Shown here piece by piece: positions 7,495 through 16,004 of a stretch of DNA of 64,000 bases. Origin of the DNA: Bradyrhizobium retamae (GTDB lineage Bacteria > Pseudomonadota > Alphaproteobacteria > Rhizobiales > Xanthobacteraceae); the NCBI RefSeq assembly GCF_001440415.1, contig NZ_LLYA01000024.1, positions 124,001 through 188,000 on the forward strand, in the 5' to 3' direction. A program made the translations under genes and the position numbers. Each line of letters starts with the position of its first letter. Position 1 is the first letter of the stretch. Under the pieces are notes generated by a model that saw only the letters and a list, made by a program, of their open reading frames with translations, was not told where the DNA came from and did not search any database.

Positions 7495-7695
7495 TCAGTG
7501 GGCGCGCGGCTTCCTGACCCGACGCGACTTGACACTCGGCGTTGCGACCGCACGCGACGCCGCCCGCTGTTCCTGCAGCCTCGCTTCATAGCCCGGCGAC
7601 GGCGTCGCGGTCGGCGGCACGGCATAAGCGGGCAGCAATGACGCCCAGAAGATTAGGACGGCAACCGCCACCAGCGCGAGGCGCGTTCGTTTCAA
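7495..7695 (-). CDS. Small membrane-anchored or secreted protein (66 aa)
   Basis: The predicted product starts with a basic N-terminus and one hydrophobic segment (residues 6-25, ALVAVAVLIFWASLLPAYA) that fits a signal peptide. A Pro/Ala-rich part and a basic tail (VKSRRVRKPRAH) follow. The start is a TTG with GGGAG eight bases upstream. I do not recognise the family; comparable short secreted proteins are common in Bradyrhizobium. Downstream of the convergent repeat and upstream of a reductase gene read in the same direction, with about 60 bases between them. Confidence 0.6.
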   Translation of the reverse strand: MKRTRLALVAVAVLIFWASLLPAYAVPPTATPSPGYEARLQEQRAASRAVATPSVKSRRVRKPRAH

Positions 7696-7754
7696 GTCGC
7701 TTCTCCCATCGGCTTACCTGAACGAAACTCGCGCGGGACCGGCGCCGAGGCAAA

Positions 7755-8762
7755 TCAATTTCGGGGGCGAATCTGCTCCGGCGTCAGGCCGGGCGAGCCT
7801 TTGCCACTGCTTTCAGCCTGCCGGATCAATTCCACGATCCGGCGCGACAGCGGTGCCTCAAGTCCGCGGCGCTCGGCGATTTCGGTGATGACGCCCTGCA
7901 GATAATCGATTTCGGTGCGGCGGCCGCGCTGCAGATCTTCCCACATCGACGAGCGCGCCTCGGGATCGATCTTCATCGTCCGCCCCAGCAACGCTTCGAA
8001 GACCCGGTCCGGCAGGCGCAACAAAGCCGGCATCCAGGCGGGCGGGATCGGCGTCGGCGACACCGGCTTGATGCCTTCGGCGTTGATCGCCGCGAGCGCT
8101 TCGGCGAGTTGATCGGCGAACAATTGCCGCCATGGGCGTTGTGCGAGCTGCCGGCGCAGCGGCAGATCGGCCAGCGCGTTGAGCGCGTTGTTGAGATTGA
8201 GCAGCAGCTTGCCCCATTGCACGCCGTCGATGTTGCCGGTCGGCCGCATCGTCAGTCCCGGCACCGACAGCTTCTCCGCTGTGCGCGCTTCGTCCTGCTC
8301 GATGACGATGTCACCCGAGGTGGCGCGATGAAACCGCCCTGCGCGAAGCGCGATCACATTGAACGGCACCATGCCGCCGAGCACGCGCCGCCCCGGCAGG
8401 CGGTTGCGCAGCACGGCGGCGTTGCCGACGCCGTTCTGCAGGCTGACGACGACGGCATCGGACGGTGCGTGCTTCGCAATGACGTCGGCCATCGCAGCGG
8501 TATCCGCGCTCTTGACCGTGACCAGCACGACGCCGGCATCTGCAAGAATAGAAGGATTTTCCGACAATGCGAACCGATCGTGCGTGATGGTCTGGTCAAA
8601 CCCTTCAAAACTCGTCGGCCGCAGGCCGCCTGCTTCGATCTCGGCGATCACACGCGGACGCGCCAGCATCGCCACGCGGCGGCCGGCGGCCGCCAGCATG
8701 CCGCCGACGAAGCAGCCGATGCTGCCGGCGCCTGCGATACTGATCGTTTGGCGCGAAACCAT
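7755..8762 (-). CDS. ApbA/PanE-family 2-dehydropantoate 2-reductase-like enzyme
   Basis: 335 residues, slightly longer than E. coli PanE. The N-terminal Rossmann motif GAGSIG is at 11-16. The middle carries VTVKSADTAAM and SLQNGVGN, both diagnostic for ketopantoate reductases. The C-terminal helical domain has WGKLLLNLNNALNAL, where the lysine is the catalytic residue of the family, and late SSMWEDLQRGRRTEIDYLQG is the family's substrate-binding signature. It would reduce 2-dehydropantoate to pantoate with NADPH, but many organisms carry several paralogues with other 2-oxo-acid substrates and no pan genes lie nearby. Ribosome-binding site TAGGTGAC precedes the ATG. Confidence 0.9.
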   Translation of the reverse strand: MVSRQTISIAGAGSIGCFVGGMLAAAGRRVAMLARPRVIAEIEAGGLRPTSFEGFDQTITHDRFALSENPSILADAGVVLVTVKSADTAAMADVIAKHAPSDAVVVSLQNGVGNAAVLRNRLPGRRVLGGMVPFNVIALRAGRFHRATSGDIVIEQDEARTAEKLSVPGLTMRPTGNIDGVQWGKLLLNLNNALNALADLPLRRQLAQRPWRQLFADQLAEALAAINAEGIKPVSPTPIPPAWMPALLRLPDRVFEALLGRTMKIDPEARSSMWEDLQRGRRTEIDYLQGVITEIAERRGLEAPLSRRIVELIRQAESSGKGSPGLTPEQIRPRN

Positions 8763-8899
8763 TTGTCACCTACCGCGTTGCAACCCGGCTTCGAATAGCA
8801 GAGCGCGCGGACTGTGCCTATCGCAGGCGCGCGCTCGCGCCTTGTAACCGTCATATGCCACCGTTATGTTTCACGCGGGGCTACGCGGAGGAGACAACC

Positions 8900-9475
8900 A
8901 TGGGTTTACTCGACGTACTCAACGGCATGATGAATGGACCGCGCGGCCCGGGCCGCCCCAGCTCACAATCCGAGAGCGGCGGAATGTCGCCCTTGACCAT
9001 GGCGATCCTGGCGCTGCTGGCCTGGAAAGGCATCAAGCATTTCAGCGGCAACCAGACCGGCTCGGCACCGCAACCGGCGCCCGCGCCGGGCAATGTGAAC
9101 GCCGGCATGCCCGGCGGCGGCATGGGCGGCGGACTCAGCGACATGCTCAAAGGGGGCTTGGGCGGGCTTCTTGCGGGAGGCGCGGCCGGCACCGTTTTGA
9201 GCGGCGGCCTCGGCGACCTCCTGAATCAATTGCAGCAGAAGGGGCTCGGCGACCAGGCGGACTCCTGGGTCGGCAACGGTCCGAACAAACAGGTCTCGCC
9301 CGGCGATCTCGCCAATGCGCTCGGCGCCGACCAGATCGATCAGCTATCGGCGCAAAGCGGATTGTCGCGCGACGATTTGCTGCAAGGCCTCAGCCAGTAT
9401 CTGCCCGACGTCGTCAATCATCTGACGCCGGACGGACGGCTGCCGAACGAGAACGAGATATCGGAACGGATCTGA
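8900..9475 (+). CDS. YidB-family (DUF937) protein
   Basis: 191 residues. An N-terminal MGLLDVLNGMMNG, a short hydrophobic stretch (MAILALLAWKGIKHF), a Gly/Met-rich linker, then the YidB-type helical domain at the C-terminus with WVGNGPNKQVSPGDLANAL and LSAQSGLSRDDLLQGLSQYL. The start follows GGAGGAGACAACC. The YidB fold is structurally known in other bacteria but its function is not. It is 71 bases upstream of the GlsB-like gene on the same strand, probably co-transcribed. Confidence 0.85.
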   Translation: MGLLDVLNGMMNGPRGPGRPSSQSESGGMSPLTMAILALLAWKGIKHFSGNQTGSAPQPAPAPGNVNAGMPGGGMGGGLSDMLKGGLGGLLAGGAAGTVLSGGLGDLLNQLQQKGLGDQADSWVGNGPNKQVSPGDLANALGADQIDQLSAQSGLSRDDLLQGLSQYLPDVVNHLTPDGRLPNENEISERI

Positions 9476-9546
9476 CGCCGCGAGACGCGCGGCGCTCGAA
9501 AAGCGCCGTGCCGCTTCACCATCGACGCATTGGAAAGGGGACGGAA

Positions 9547-9825
9547 ATGGGCGGCATTATCTGGATCATCGTCGTCGGCTTCGTTGCCGGCATCATCGCG
9601 CGCCTGCTTTCACCGGGCCCGAACAAGCCGAGCGGATTCATCCTGACCACAGTGCTCGGCATCGCCGGGGCGTTTCTGGCGACCTTCATCGGCCAGGCGA
9701 TGGGCTACTACAGTCCCAATCAGGGCGCCGGCTTCATCACCGCTACCATCGGCGCGCTGGTGGTGCTGTTCATCTGGAACCGGCTGGTGGCGAGCCGGGT
9801 GATCTCGGATCCGGGGAATAGGTGA
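9547..9825 (+). CDS. GlsB/YeaQ/YmgE-family membrane protein
   Basis: 92 residues with three hydrophobic segments (about 5-22, 32-52 and 63-82) and the family's Gly-rich pattern GGIIWIIVVGFVAGIIARL. The sequence RLLSPGPNKPSGFILTTVLG is typical of the transglycosylase-associated/GlsB group of small inner-membrane stress proteins. The ATG follows AAAGGGGACGGAA. It follows the YidB-type gene, and both may be envelope-stress related, which is inference. Confidence 0.88.
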   Translation: MGGIIWIIVVGFVAGIIARLLSPGPNKPSGFILTTVLGIAGAFLATFIGQAMGYYSPNQGAGFITATIGALVVLFIWNRLVASRVISDPGNR

Positions 9826-9832
9826 CGACGTA

Positions 9833-9959
9833 GTCGTCATCCCGGGCCGATGTGAAGCATCGAACTATGGTGCGCACTTGCGCACCTGAGGATATCGAGA
9901 TTCCCCGGTGCGCAATTGCGCACCTGAGGTCTGGTGCTAACGCACCATCCCGGAATGAC
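9833..9959. repeat. Dispersed inverted-repeat element with internal duplication
   Basis: Related to 7341-7455: it starts GTCGTCATCCCGGG and ends CCCGGAATGAC. It contains two copies of GGTGCGCA(C/A)TTGCGCACCTGAGG (from about 9869 and 9907), each itself palindromic. No coding potential. Confidence 0.75.
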
Positions 9960-9971
9960 AGCCTCCGTGCC

Positions 9972-10754
9972 TCACAACACCAGATGCATCCCTGCATCCA
10001 TGCGCACAAACTCGCCGGTCATGTTGCTCGACGCGGGCGAAGCGAGGAAGCAGACGAGCTGCGCGATATCGTCGGCAGTGGAGGCGACTTTCAACGGCAC
10101 CTTCGCCACGACAGCATCGCGCACCGCTTTCGCGCCGGCCTCGCCGCGGCCCTTGGTGAACCACGGCGTATCGATATAGCCGGGACACACCGTGTTGACG
10201 CGGATCAGCGGCGCCAGCGCGCGCGCCAGCGATTGCGTCATGGTGTTGAGCGCGCCCTTGCTTGCGGCATAGGCGACAGACGAGCCGCCGCCGGAAATGC
10301 CGGCGACCGACGAGACGTTGACCACGGCGGACGGCTGGCCGGACGCTTTAGCGCCCGCTTCGAGCAGCGCGCGCGCCGCGCGGATCATCTGGAACGGGCC
10401 GATCGTGTTGACGGCATAGATGCGCTGAAAGTCCTCGGCCGAAAGCCCGTCGAGATCGTGATGCGGCACATGCTTGGTGGTGCCGGCATTGTTGACCAGC
10501 ACGTCGAGGCGTCCCCACGGCACGGCCGCGGCTGCGATCTTCCTGCAGTCTTCATCGCGCGACACGTCGCCCTGCACCACCACGATTTCGGCGCCGGCGC
10601 TGCGGCAAAGATCGGCGGTCGCTTCGGCTTCCGCCTTGCTGTTGGAATAGTTGACGACGATGCGCGCGCCGCCGTTTGCCAGAATGGCCGCGGTCGCCGC
10701 TCCCAAGCCGGACGCAGAACCGGTGACAATCGCGCACAAACCATCCTTCGACAT
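9972..10754 (-). CDS. Short-chain dehydrogenase/reductase
   Basis: 260 residues, classical SDR. The cofactor motif TGSASGLG is at 11-18 (TGxxxGxG), the structural NNAG in the centre, and the catalytic Ser, Tyr and Lys occur in VVNVSSVAG and YAASKGAL. The C-terminal PGYIDTPW and TGEFVRMDAG are usual for FabG-like members. It would oxidise or reduce a hydroxy/oxo compound with NAD(P)H; the substrate is unknown. The second in-frame ATG is used because AAGGGA lies six bases before it. It is transcribed away from the acyl-CoA dehydrogenase cluster, about 280 bases from it. Confidence 0.92.
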   Translation of the reverse strand: MSKDGLCAIVTGSASGLGAATAAILANGGARIVVNYSNSKAEAEATADLCRSAGAEIVVVQGDVSRDEDCRKIAAAAVPWGRLDVLVNNAGTTKHVPHHDLDGLSAEDFQRIYAVNTIGPFQMIRAARALLEAGAKASGQPSAVVNVSSVAGISGGGSSVAYAASKGALNTMTQSLARALAPLIRVNTVCPGYIDTPWFTKGRGEAGAKAVRDAVVAKVPLKVASTADDIAQLVCFLASPASSNMTGEFVRMDAGMHLVL

Positions 10755-11034
10755 CCGCATTCCCTTTGTTGTTCTTGAATTAAAGTTTTGACCGCCCGTT
10801 CGTAGCTCGCGGGCTTACCATATCGTGCCGCAATGTGCGTGCAAATCCGCTGACGTTCCACTGTGCGGAATTATTCTTTTGCCTGATTATCTTCATGCCG
10901 CCGCCTCATGCGGCCCTGCGGACAGCGCTTGTCACGGCTATGGCTTTTGCCCATCATAAAGCGCAAGAAAAGACCGCAGCCGACCCGGCCATGTCAGTTG
11001 GGATTGGCATGCCAATCTCAAATCGGGGAACGCT

Positions 11035-12102
11035 GTGGCGGAGAGTGAGAACATCGTTGCCGAGACCGCGGAGAAAATCTTCGCCGATCTCGCCGACGCC
11101 CAAACCATCAATCGCGACAAGAAGGGCGAGTGGAAAGCCCCGCTCTGGCAGGCGCTGACGGATGCCGGCCTGCCGCTGTCTTGGGTGCCGGAGGATTGCG
11201 GCGGCTCGGGCGCCTCTCTCGCGGAAGGCTTTAGCGTGCTGAGCGCGGCCGGCCGCTTTGCCGTCGCGGTGCCGCTGGCCGAAACCATGCTGGCGGGCTG
11301 GCTGTTGGCGCAGGCAAAGATCACTTCGCCTGGCGGCGAGATGACGGTAGTACCCGCGAGCCCGAAAGACCGGATTACCGTCAATGCCGATGGCAGCCTG
11401 TCGGGCAGGGCGCGCGGCGTGCCGTTTGCCAAGGTTGCAAAACACTTCGCGGTGCTCGCCAGCGATGCGAAGGGTGATTTCTCCGTCGCGTTGGTCGATG
11501 CCGGCAAGTGCCGGATCGAGACCGGCCTCAATCTCGGCGGCGATCCTTCTGATGTCGTGACGCTGGACAAGGTGCAGCCGGTCACGATCAAGCCGGCGCC
11601 AACGGGTTTCGACCAGGCCCGGCTGATGCTGATGGGCGGCGTCGCCCGATCCCTGCAGATCGCCGGCGCGCTGGAATCGATGCTGGAAATCTCCGTGCGC
11701 TATTCCAACGAGCGCGTCGCCTTCGAGAAGAAGATCTCGAAATTCCAGGCGGTGCAGCACAATCTGGCGCGGCTCGCCGGCGAGTCGGCGGCCGCACTTG
11801 CCGCGGCCACCTCGGCCGCGGACGCCATTGCCAACGCGACCTCCTTCAACGACGAGGTGTTTCTCGAGGCGGTGGCGGCGAAAATCCGCTGCTCGGAGGC
11901 GGCGGAAAAAGGCGGCGGCATCGCCCATCAGGTGCACGGCGCGATCGGCTTTACCATCGAGCACATCCTGCACCGCTACTCGCTGCGCGCGCTGGCCTGG
12001 CGCGACGATTTCGGCTCCGAGAGTTTTTGGGCGGTCGAGCTCGGCAAGCTCGTGGCGCAAAGAGGCGCCGATGAGTTGTGGCCGCTCGTAGCCTCGCGCT
12101 GA
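11035..12102 (+). CDS. Acyl-CoA dehydrogenase, small/partner type
   Basis: 355 residues, shorter than standard acyl-CoA dehydrogenases. The N-terminal helical domain carries WVPEDCGGSGASLAEGF, the middle is divergent, and the C-terminal FAD-domain includes FEKKISKFQAVQHNLARLAG and QVHGAIGFTIEHILHRYSLR. The usual catalytic Glu motif near the C-terminus (GGTTE/IYEGT) is not apparent, as in the second subunits of heteromeric dehydrogenases such as PimD or ChsE-type pairs. GTG start with GGGGAA five bases upstream. It lies 33 bases before a full acyl-CoA dehydrogenase, so a heteromeric enzyme acting on an acyl-CoA ester in the cytoplasm is inferred. Confidence 0.85.
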   Translation: MAESENIVAETAEKIFADLADAQTINRDKKGEWKAPLWQALTDAGLPLSWVPEDCGGSGASLAEGFSVLSAAGRFAVAVPLAETMLAGWLLAQAKITSPGGEMTVVPASPKDRITVNADGSLSGRARGVPFAKVAKHFAVLASDAKGDFSVALVDAGKCRIETGLNLGGDPSDVVTLDKVQPVTIKPAPTGFDQARLMLMGGVARSLQIAGALESMLEISVRYSNERVAFEKKISKFQAVQHNLARLAGESAAALAAATSAADAIANATSFNDEVFLEAVAAKIRCSEAAEKGGGIAHQVHGAIGFTIEHILHRYSLRALAWRDDFGSESFWAVELGKLVAQRGADELWPLVASR

Positions 12103-12135
12103 GATCATCTCGATTTGCCTGCATAGAGAACAACA

Positions 12136-13296
12136 ATGACCGCAGCCCTACGTTTCGATCCGATCCGCCTGCCGAGCGAATGCGAGCAGTTGCGCAAGGA
12201 AGTCCGCGCCTTCCTTGCCGAAGAAATCGCCGCCGGCACCTTCGATCCGCACAAGCCGAACCGCGAAGATACCGACGTGCCGGAATTTTCCCGAAAGGTC
12301 GGCGCGCGCGGCTGGCTCGGCATGACCTGGCCGAAGAAATATGGCGGCCATGAGCGCTCGTTCCTCGAGCGTTATGTGGTGACCGAGGAAATGCGCGTGG
12401 CGAATGCGCCGACGCGGCGCTTCTTTGTCGCCGACCGCCAGAGCGGCCCGGTGCTTTTGAAATACGCACCCGAGCACATCAAGATGGAAATCCTGCCGCG
12501 CATCTGCCGCGGCGAGATCTGCTTTGCGATCGGCATGAGCGAGCCGAACTCCGGCTCCGATTTGTTCGCGGCAAAGACCCGCGCGACCAAGACCGATGGC
12601 GGCTATCTGATCAACGGCACCAAGATCTGGACCTCCTCGGCGCATATCGCCGATTACATGATCGCGATTTTTCGGACGTCACCGCCGACCAAAGAAAATC
12701 GCCGCCACGGCCTGACGCAGTTTCTGGTCAAGATGAAGCAGCCCGGCATCCAGGTGAACCCGATCGCCCAGATCACCGGGCAGTATGAATTCAACGAGGT
12801 CGTGTTCACCGATCACTTCATTCCCGACGATCACGTGCTCGGCGAAATCGACGGCGCCTGGAAGCAGGCGACGTCAGAGCTCGCTTATGAACGGTCCGGC
12901 CCCGAGCGCTTCCTGGAAACTTATTACGTGCTGACCGAACTGGTCCGCGCCGTTGGCAATAACCCGGACACCCGCAGCGCCGAAGGCATCGGCCGCCTGG
13001 TCGCGCAGGTGCACACGATGCGGCGCATGTCGGTATCGGTCGCGGGCATGCTGCAGGCCGGCAAGGAGCCCGTGGTCGAGGCCTCTATCGTGAAAGACAT
13101 CGGCACCATCTGGGAGCAGCAATTGCCGCATCGCGTGCGTGAGCTCGCCGCCTTTGTCGAGGAAACCGCGACCAACCGCGAGACGCTGGAAAAGCAACTC
13201 GACTTCGCCATCAAGACCGCGCCCAAGCTGACGATCCAGGGCGGCACCACCGAAGTGCTGCGCGGCATCATCGCCCGCGGGCTCGGTCTGCGCTAA
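12136..13296 (+). CDS. Acyl-CoA dehydrogenase, catalytic-type
   Basis: 386 residues, normal length. Recognisable segments are WPKKYGGHERSFLERYVVTEE, the FAD-binding GEICFAIGMSEPNSGSDL (Cys/Ile-Gly-Met-(T/S)EP signature), NGTKIWTSSAHIADYM, and the C-terminal IQGGTTEVLRGIIARGLG, where the Glu is at the position of the catalytic base in this group. It would introduce an alpha,beta double bond into an acyl-CoA, passing electrons to ETF. It follows its partner gene by 33 bases and precedes a crotonase by 17, forming a three-gene operon with typical beta-oxidation logic. The physiological substrate is not evident; a branched, cyclic or dicarboxylic acyl-CoA is as likely as a fatty one. Confidence 0.9.
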   Translation: MTAALRFDPIRLPSECEQLRKEVRAFLAEEIAAGTFDPHKPNREDTDVPEFSRKVGARGWLGMTWPKKYGGHERSFLERYVVTEEMRVANAPTRRFFVADRQSGPVLLKYAPEHIKMEILPRICRGEICFAIGMSEPNSGSDLFAAKTRATKTDGGYLINGTKIWTSSAHIADYMIAIFRTSPPTKENRRHGLTQFLVKMKQPGIQVNPIAQITGQYEFNEVVFTDHFIPDDHVLGEIDGAWKQATSELAYERSGPERFLETYYVLTELVRAVGNNPDTRSAEGIGRLVAQVHTMRRMSVSVAGMLQAGKEPVVEASIVKDIGTIWEQQLPHRVRELAAFVEETATNRETLEKQLDFAIKTAPKLTIQGGTTEVLRGIIARGLGLR

Positions 13297-13313
13297 TTCA
13301 ACGAGGAAACCGC

Positions 13314-14114
13314 ATGAGCAAATACACTGATATCGGCGTCGAGAAGCACGGCCATGTCGGCCTGATCGAGATCCGAAAACCTCCGCTGAACTTCTTCGAC
13401 GTCTCGCTGATCAACCAGATTGCAGATGCGCTGGAGGAGTTCGACAACGACATCGAAATCCGCAGCTCCGTGCTCGCAGCCCAAGGCAAGGCGTTCTGCG
13501 CCGGCGCGGATTTTTCCGATCCGAAGCGGCAGGAGCAGGAAGCGAGCGCGCAGAATGATCCGGCCGCCAATCTGCCGATCAACCATCTCTACGTCCAGGC
13601 CGTGCGCATCTTCCGCAACAAGAAGCCGATCGTCGCCGCCGTCCACGGCGCGGCCATCGGCGGTGGCCTGGGACTAGCCGTCTCGGCCGATTTCCGCGTC
13701 ACCTGCCCCGAGGCACGCTTCGCGGCCAACTTTACAAAACTTGGCTTTCATCCAGGCTTCGGCCTTACTACGACGCTTCCCGAACTCGTTGGCCGCAACA
13801 ACGCCGAACTGATCTTCTACACCAGTCGCCGCATCACCGGCGAGGAAGCCGCGCGCATGGGCCTTGCCAATATCTGCGTGCCGCAGGACCAGGTTCGCGC
13901 CGAGGCCATGAAGCTCGCAGCCGAAATCGCCGAATGCTCCCCGCTCGGCCTGATCTCGACCCGCGCCACCATGCGCGCCGGCCTCGCCGACCGCGTCATG
14001 GCCGCCACCAACCACGAGCTCGCCGAGCAGACCAAACTGCGTGCGACGGAGGATTTCAAGGAAGGCGTCAAAGCCACCGCCGAGCGAAGGGCGGCGAATT
14101 TCAAGGGACGCTAA
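13314..14114 (+). CDS. Enoyl-CoA hydratase/isomerase (crotonase) family protein
   Basis: 266 residues, standard crotonase length. The first oxyanion-hole region is SSVLAAQGKAFCAGADFSDP and the second is AVHGAAIGGGLGLAVSADFR. By eye alignment with classical enoyl-CoA hydratase both catalytic glutamates appear replaced (Gly in GGGLGLA; Phe in FAANFTKLGFHPG), so it may catalyse another crotonase reaction such as isomerisation or thioester/C-C cleavage. Start ATG preceded by CGAGGAAACCGC. Third gene of the acyl-CoA dehydrogenase operon, with only 17 bases before it. Confidence 0.88.
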   Translation: MSKYTDIGVEKHGHVGLIEIRKPPLNFFDVSLINQIADALEEFDNDIEIRSSVLAAQGKAFCAGADFSDPKRQEQEASAQNDPAANLPINHLYVQAVRIFRNKKPIVAAVHGAAIGGGLGLAVSADFRVTCPEARFAANFTKLGFHPGFGLTTTLPELVGRNNAELIFYTSRRITGEEAARMGLANICVPQDQVRAEAMKLAAEIAECSPLGLISTRATMRAGLADRVMAATNHELAEQTKLRATEDFKEGVKATAERRAANFKGR

Positions 14115-14135
14115 GGCCGCGCCGCTTGCGCGATG

Positions 14136-14190
14136 TCCCTTCTCCCCTTGTGGGAGAAGGTGGCGCGAAGCGCCGGATGAGGGTTCTCTC
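14136..14190. repeat. Dispersed palindromic repeat (CCCTTCTCCCC type)
   Basis: CCCTTCTCCCCTTGTGGGAG is a palindrome-bearing core, followed by AAGGTGGCGCGAAGCGCCGG (second small hairpin) and ATGAGGGTTCTCTC. The same core recurs at 23284, 29354, 38549 and 39873. Confidence 0.85.
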
Positions 14191-14208
14191 CACGCGCGAG
14201 ATCAGTCT

Positions 14209-14300
14209 GTAGGGTGGGCAAAGCGTAGCGTGCCCACCATCTCGATCACGATTTGAGATGCATGGTGGGCACGGCGCAAATGCGCCTTTGCCCACCCTAC
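14209..14300. repeat. Dispersed inverted repeat (GTAGGGTGGGC type), copy 1
   Basis: The left end GTAGGGTGGGCAAAG matches the inverse of the right end CTTTGCCCACCCTAC. The interior contains GTGCCCACCATCTC with an inverted GATGCATGGTGGGCAC. About 92 bp and non-coding; it sits between the convergent crotonase and VOC genes. Confidence 0.85.
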
Positions 14301-14304
14301 GTCC

Positions 14305-15069
14305 TCACCCCACCAGCTTGAACGTCACGCCGCAAAGATCGAACACATCGCCCGACGCCTTGCAGCCCTTCGCCTTGGCCGCATCGCGCACTTTCGCGAT
14401 ATCGGCGGCCCTGAACGTCAATCCGCTCATCAAATCGCTCGCGCCGTTGACAAAGCGGAAGCTGGCATTGGGCAGCTTCAATTCAGGCTCACTGCCTGCC
14501 CCATTGCTGACGGCGATACCCAGAATCTTCCCCCAGTGCTCAGCGAGCCCCTGCGGATCCGGGCTCTGCATCTCGACTTCCGTCAGCGCCAGCGTCACGT
14601 CCTTGCGGATCGCCTTCTGCCAGTCCGGGCCCGCCGGCGGATAGGGCCCCAGCACATCGTCGCTGCCGTCGGTATGATTGAACTCGATGAAGGCGGCGCG
14701 GCAATCGCGCGGGTGCAGTTGCACGCCGTGATAAGGCGCGTGCGTGATCACGTTCGCGGTGCGCACGCCGATCGCATTGGCGTGCTTGCCGCGCGCGTCG
14801 GGATCGTCGCAGCAGAAGATAGCCATGTAGCCGCCGTGGCCGCCGGTCTTGTCGAGAAAGCGCCCCGCCGCGGTGCCCGGCTGAATCGGCGCCACCACTT
14901 CGAGCAGGATCGTATCGACCGGCAGCAGCGCGTTTTCCAAGCCGTACTTGGCGACATTGCCGTCGCGGTAACAGACGTTGAGGCCCATGATTTCGGAAAT
15001 GTCCGAGATCACCGGCTCCAGATGCGGCGCCACCAGGCAGATCTGCCGCAGCCTGAGATATCCGGCCAT
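14305..15069 (-). CDS. VOC-superfamily protein (glyoxalase-like, two domains)
   Basis: 254 residues, enough for two VOC beta-alpha-beta-beta-beta modules. The N-terminal module contains LRQICLVAPHLEPVISDISE and the His in KTGGHGGYMAIFC. The second begins near KDVTLALTEVEMQSPDPQGL. The family includes dioxygenases, epimerases and glyoxalases, mostly metal-dependent; none can be chosen here. The start is an ATG with AGGGGC upstream, one base past the stop codon of the preceding crotonase, so the two are translationally coupled and probably serve the same pathway. Confidence 0.8.
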   Translation of the reverse strand: MAGYLRLRQICLVAPHLEPVISDISEIMGLNVCYRDGNVAKYGLENALLPVDTILLEVVAPIQPGTAAGRFLDKTGGHGGYMAIFCCDDPDARGKHANAIGVRTANVITHAPYHGVQLHPRDCRAAFIEFNHTDGSDDVLGPYPPAGPDWQKAIRKDVTLALTEVEMQSPDPQGLAEHWGKILGIAVSNGAGSEPELKLPNASFRFVNGASDLMSGLTFRAADIAKVRDAAKAKGCKASGDVFDLCGVTFKLVG

Positions 15070-15070
15070 C

Positions 15071-15865
15071 TCAATGCCCCTGAAATACCGGCTTGCGCTT
15101 TTCGACAAAGGCTTTTGCGGCCTCCTTGTGATCGGCGGTGTCGCCCGAGCGCGAATGATGGATGGCTTCGGCGTCAAAACAGGCCTCCAGCGACATCGTC
15201 TCGGCGTTGTTGATGTTGCGTTTGATGTAGCCCAGCGTCACTGACGGTCCCTGCGCCAGCGACATCGCGAGATCGTGCGCCTCCGTATCGATGTCAGCGT
15301 CCGGCACCACCTTTGTCACAATGCCGAGATTGTAGGCTTCGGTCGCGCTCAGTACCGGCGAGGTCAGATAGAGCTCGCGCGCTTTCGCAGCTCCGAGCAT
15401 CTGGGTGAGGAAATAGGTGCCGCCGTAATCCCCTGACAATCCGACCTTGGCGAACGCGGTGGTGATCTTGCAGGAGGCGCTGGCTACGCGCAGGTCGCAG
15501 GACAGCGCGATCGAAAGCCCCGCGCCGGCGGCAGCGCCATCGAGCTGCGCCACGACCGGCTTCGGCATCTGGTGCAGGATGCGCGAGACTTCCATGCCGC
15601 GGCGCAAGTTCGCCATCTTGGCCTCGAAGCCGAGCGGCGCCCTGCCCTCCGCCATCGACTTGACGTCACCTCCGACGCAGAACGTGCCGCCCGCGCCCTT
15701 CAAGAGTACCGCGCGCACCTCGTGATCCTCCGCCGCGCGCCGTGCGGCTTCGACCAATCCGCGCGTCATGTCGGGATTGAGCGCGTTGCGCCGGTCGGGG
15801 CGGTTCATGGTGATGGTGAGCAAGCCCTGTTCGAACTTCTGGAGGACCATTTCGTTTGCGCTCAT
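15071..15865 (-). CDS. Enoyl-CoA hydratase/isomerase family protein, PaaG-like
   Basis: 264 residues. Crotonase fold with MNRPDRRNALNPDMTRGLVE near the N-terminus, the oxyanion-hole segments LKGAGGTFCVGGDVKSMAEG and QLDGAAAGAGLSIALSCDLR, and AFAKVGLSGDYGGTYFL, where the Asp matches the position used by PaaG-type isomerases rather than the hydratase glutamates. It therefore more likely isomerises or rearranges an acyl-CoA. The ATG chosen gives the normal family N-terminus; its ribosome-binding site is weak. It is coupled with the downstream VOC gene and follows a Liv-type binding protein on the same strand after an intervening repeat. Confidence 0.88.
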   Translation of the reverse strand: MSANEMVLQKFEQGLLTITMNRPDRRNALNPDMTRGLVEAARRAAEDHEVRAVLLKGAGGTFCVGGDVKSMAEGRAPLGFEAKMANLRRGMEVSRILHQMPKPVVAQLDGAAAGAGLSIALSCDLRVASASCKITTAFAKVGLSGDYGGTYFLTQMLGAAKARELYLTSPVLSATEAYNLGIVTKVVPDADIDTEAHDLAMSLAQGPSVTLGYIKRNINNAETMSLEACFDAEAIHHSRSGDTADHKEAAKAFVEKRKPVFQGH

Positions 15866-15903
15866 GGGTGTGCTTTCGTTGTTGTTGTTTGAGATGAATT
15901 CGC

Positions 15904-15992
15904 GGGGTGGGCAAAGGCGCACTTGCCCCGTGCCCACCATCTCTCGCCGATCTGCGGCTCAAGGGCGGCACGCTTCGCGTTGCCCACCCTAC
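15904..15992. repeat. Dispersed inverted repeat (GTAGGGTGGGC type), copy 2
   Basis: GGGTGGGCAAAGGCGCAC at the left and the inverse-complementary GCGTTGCCCACCCTAC at the right, with GTGCCCACC inside, the same architecture as copy 1 at 14209. It separates the crotonase gene from the binding-protein gene. Confidence 0.8.
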
Positions 15993-16004
15993 GCAGATGC
16001 GGTT

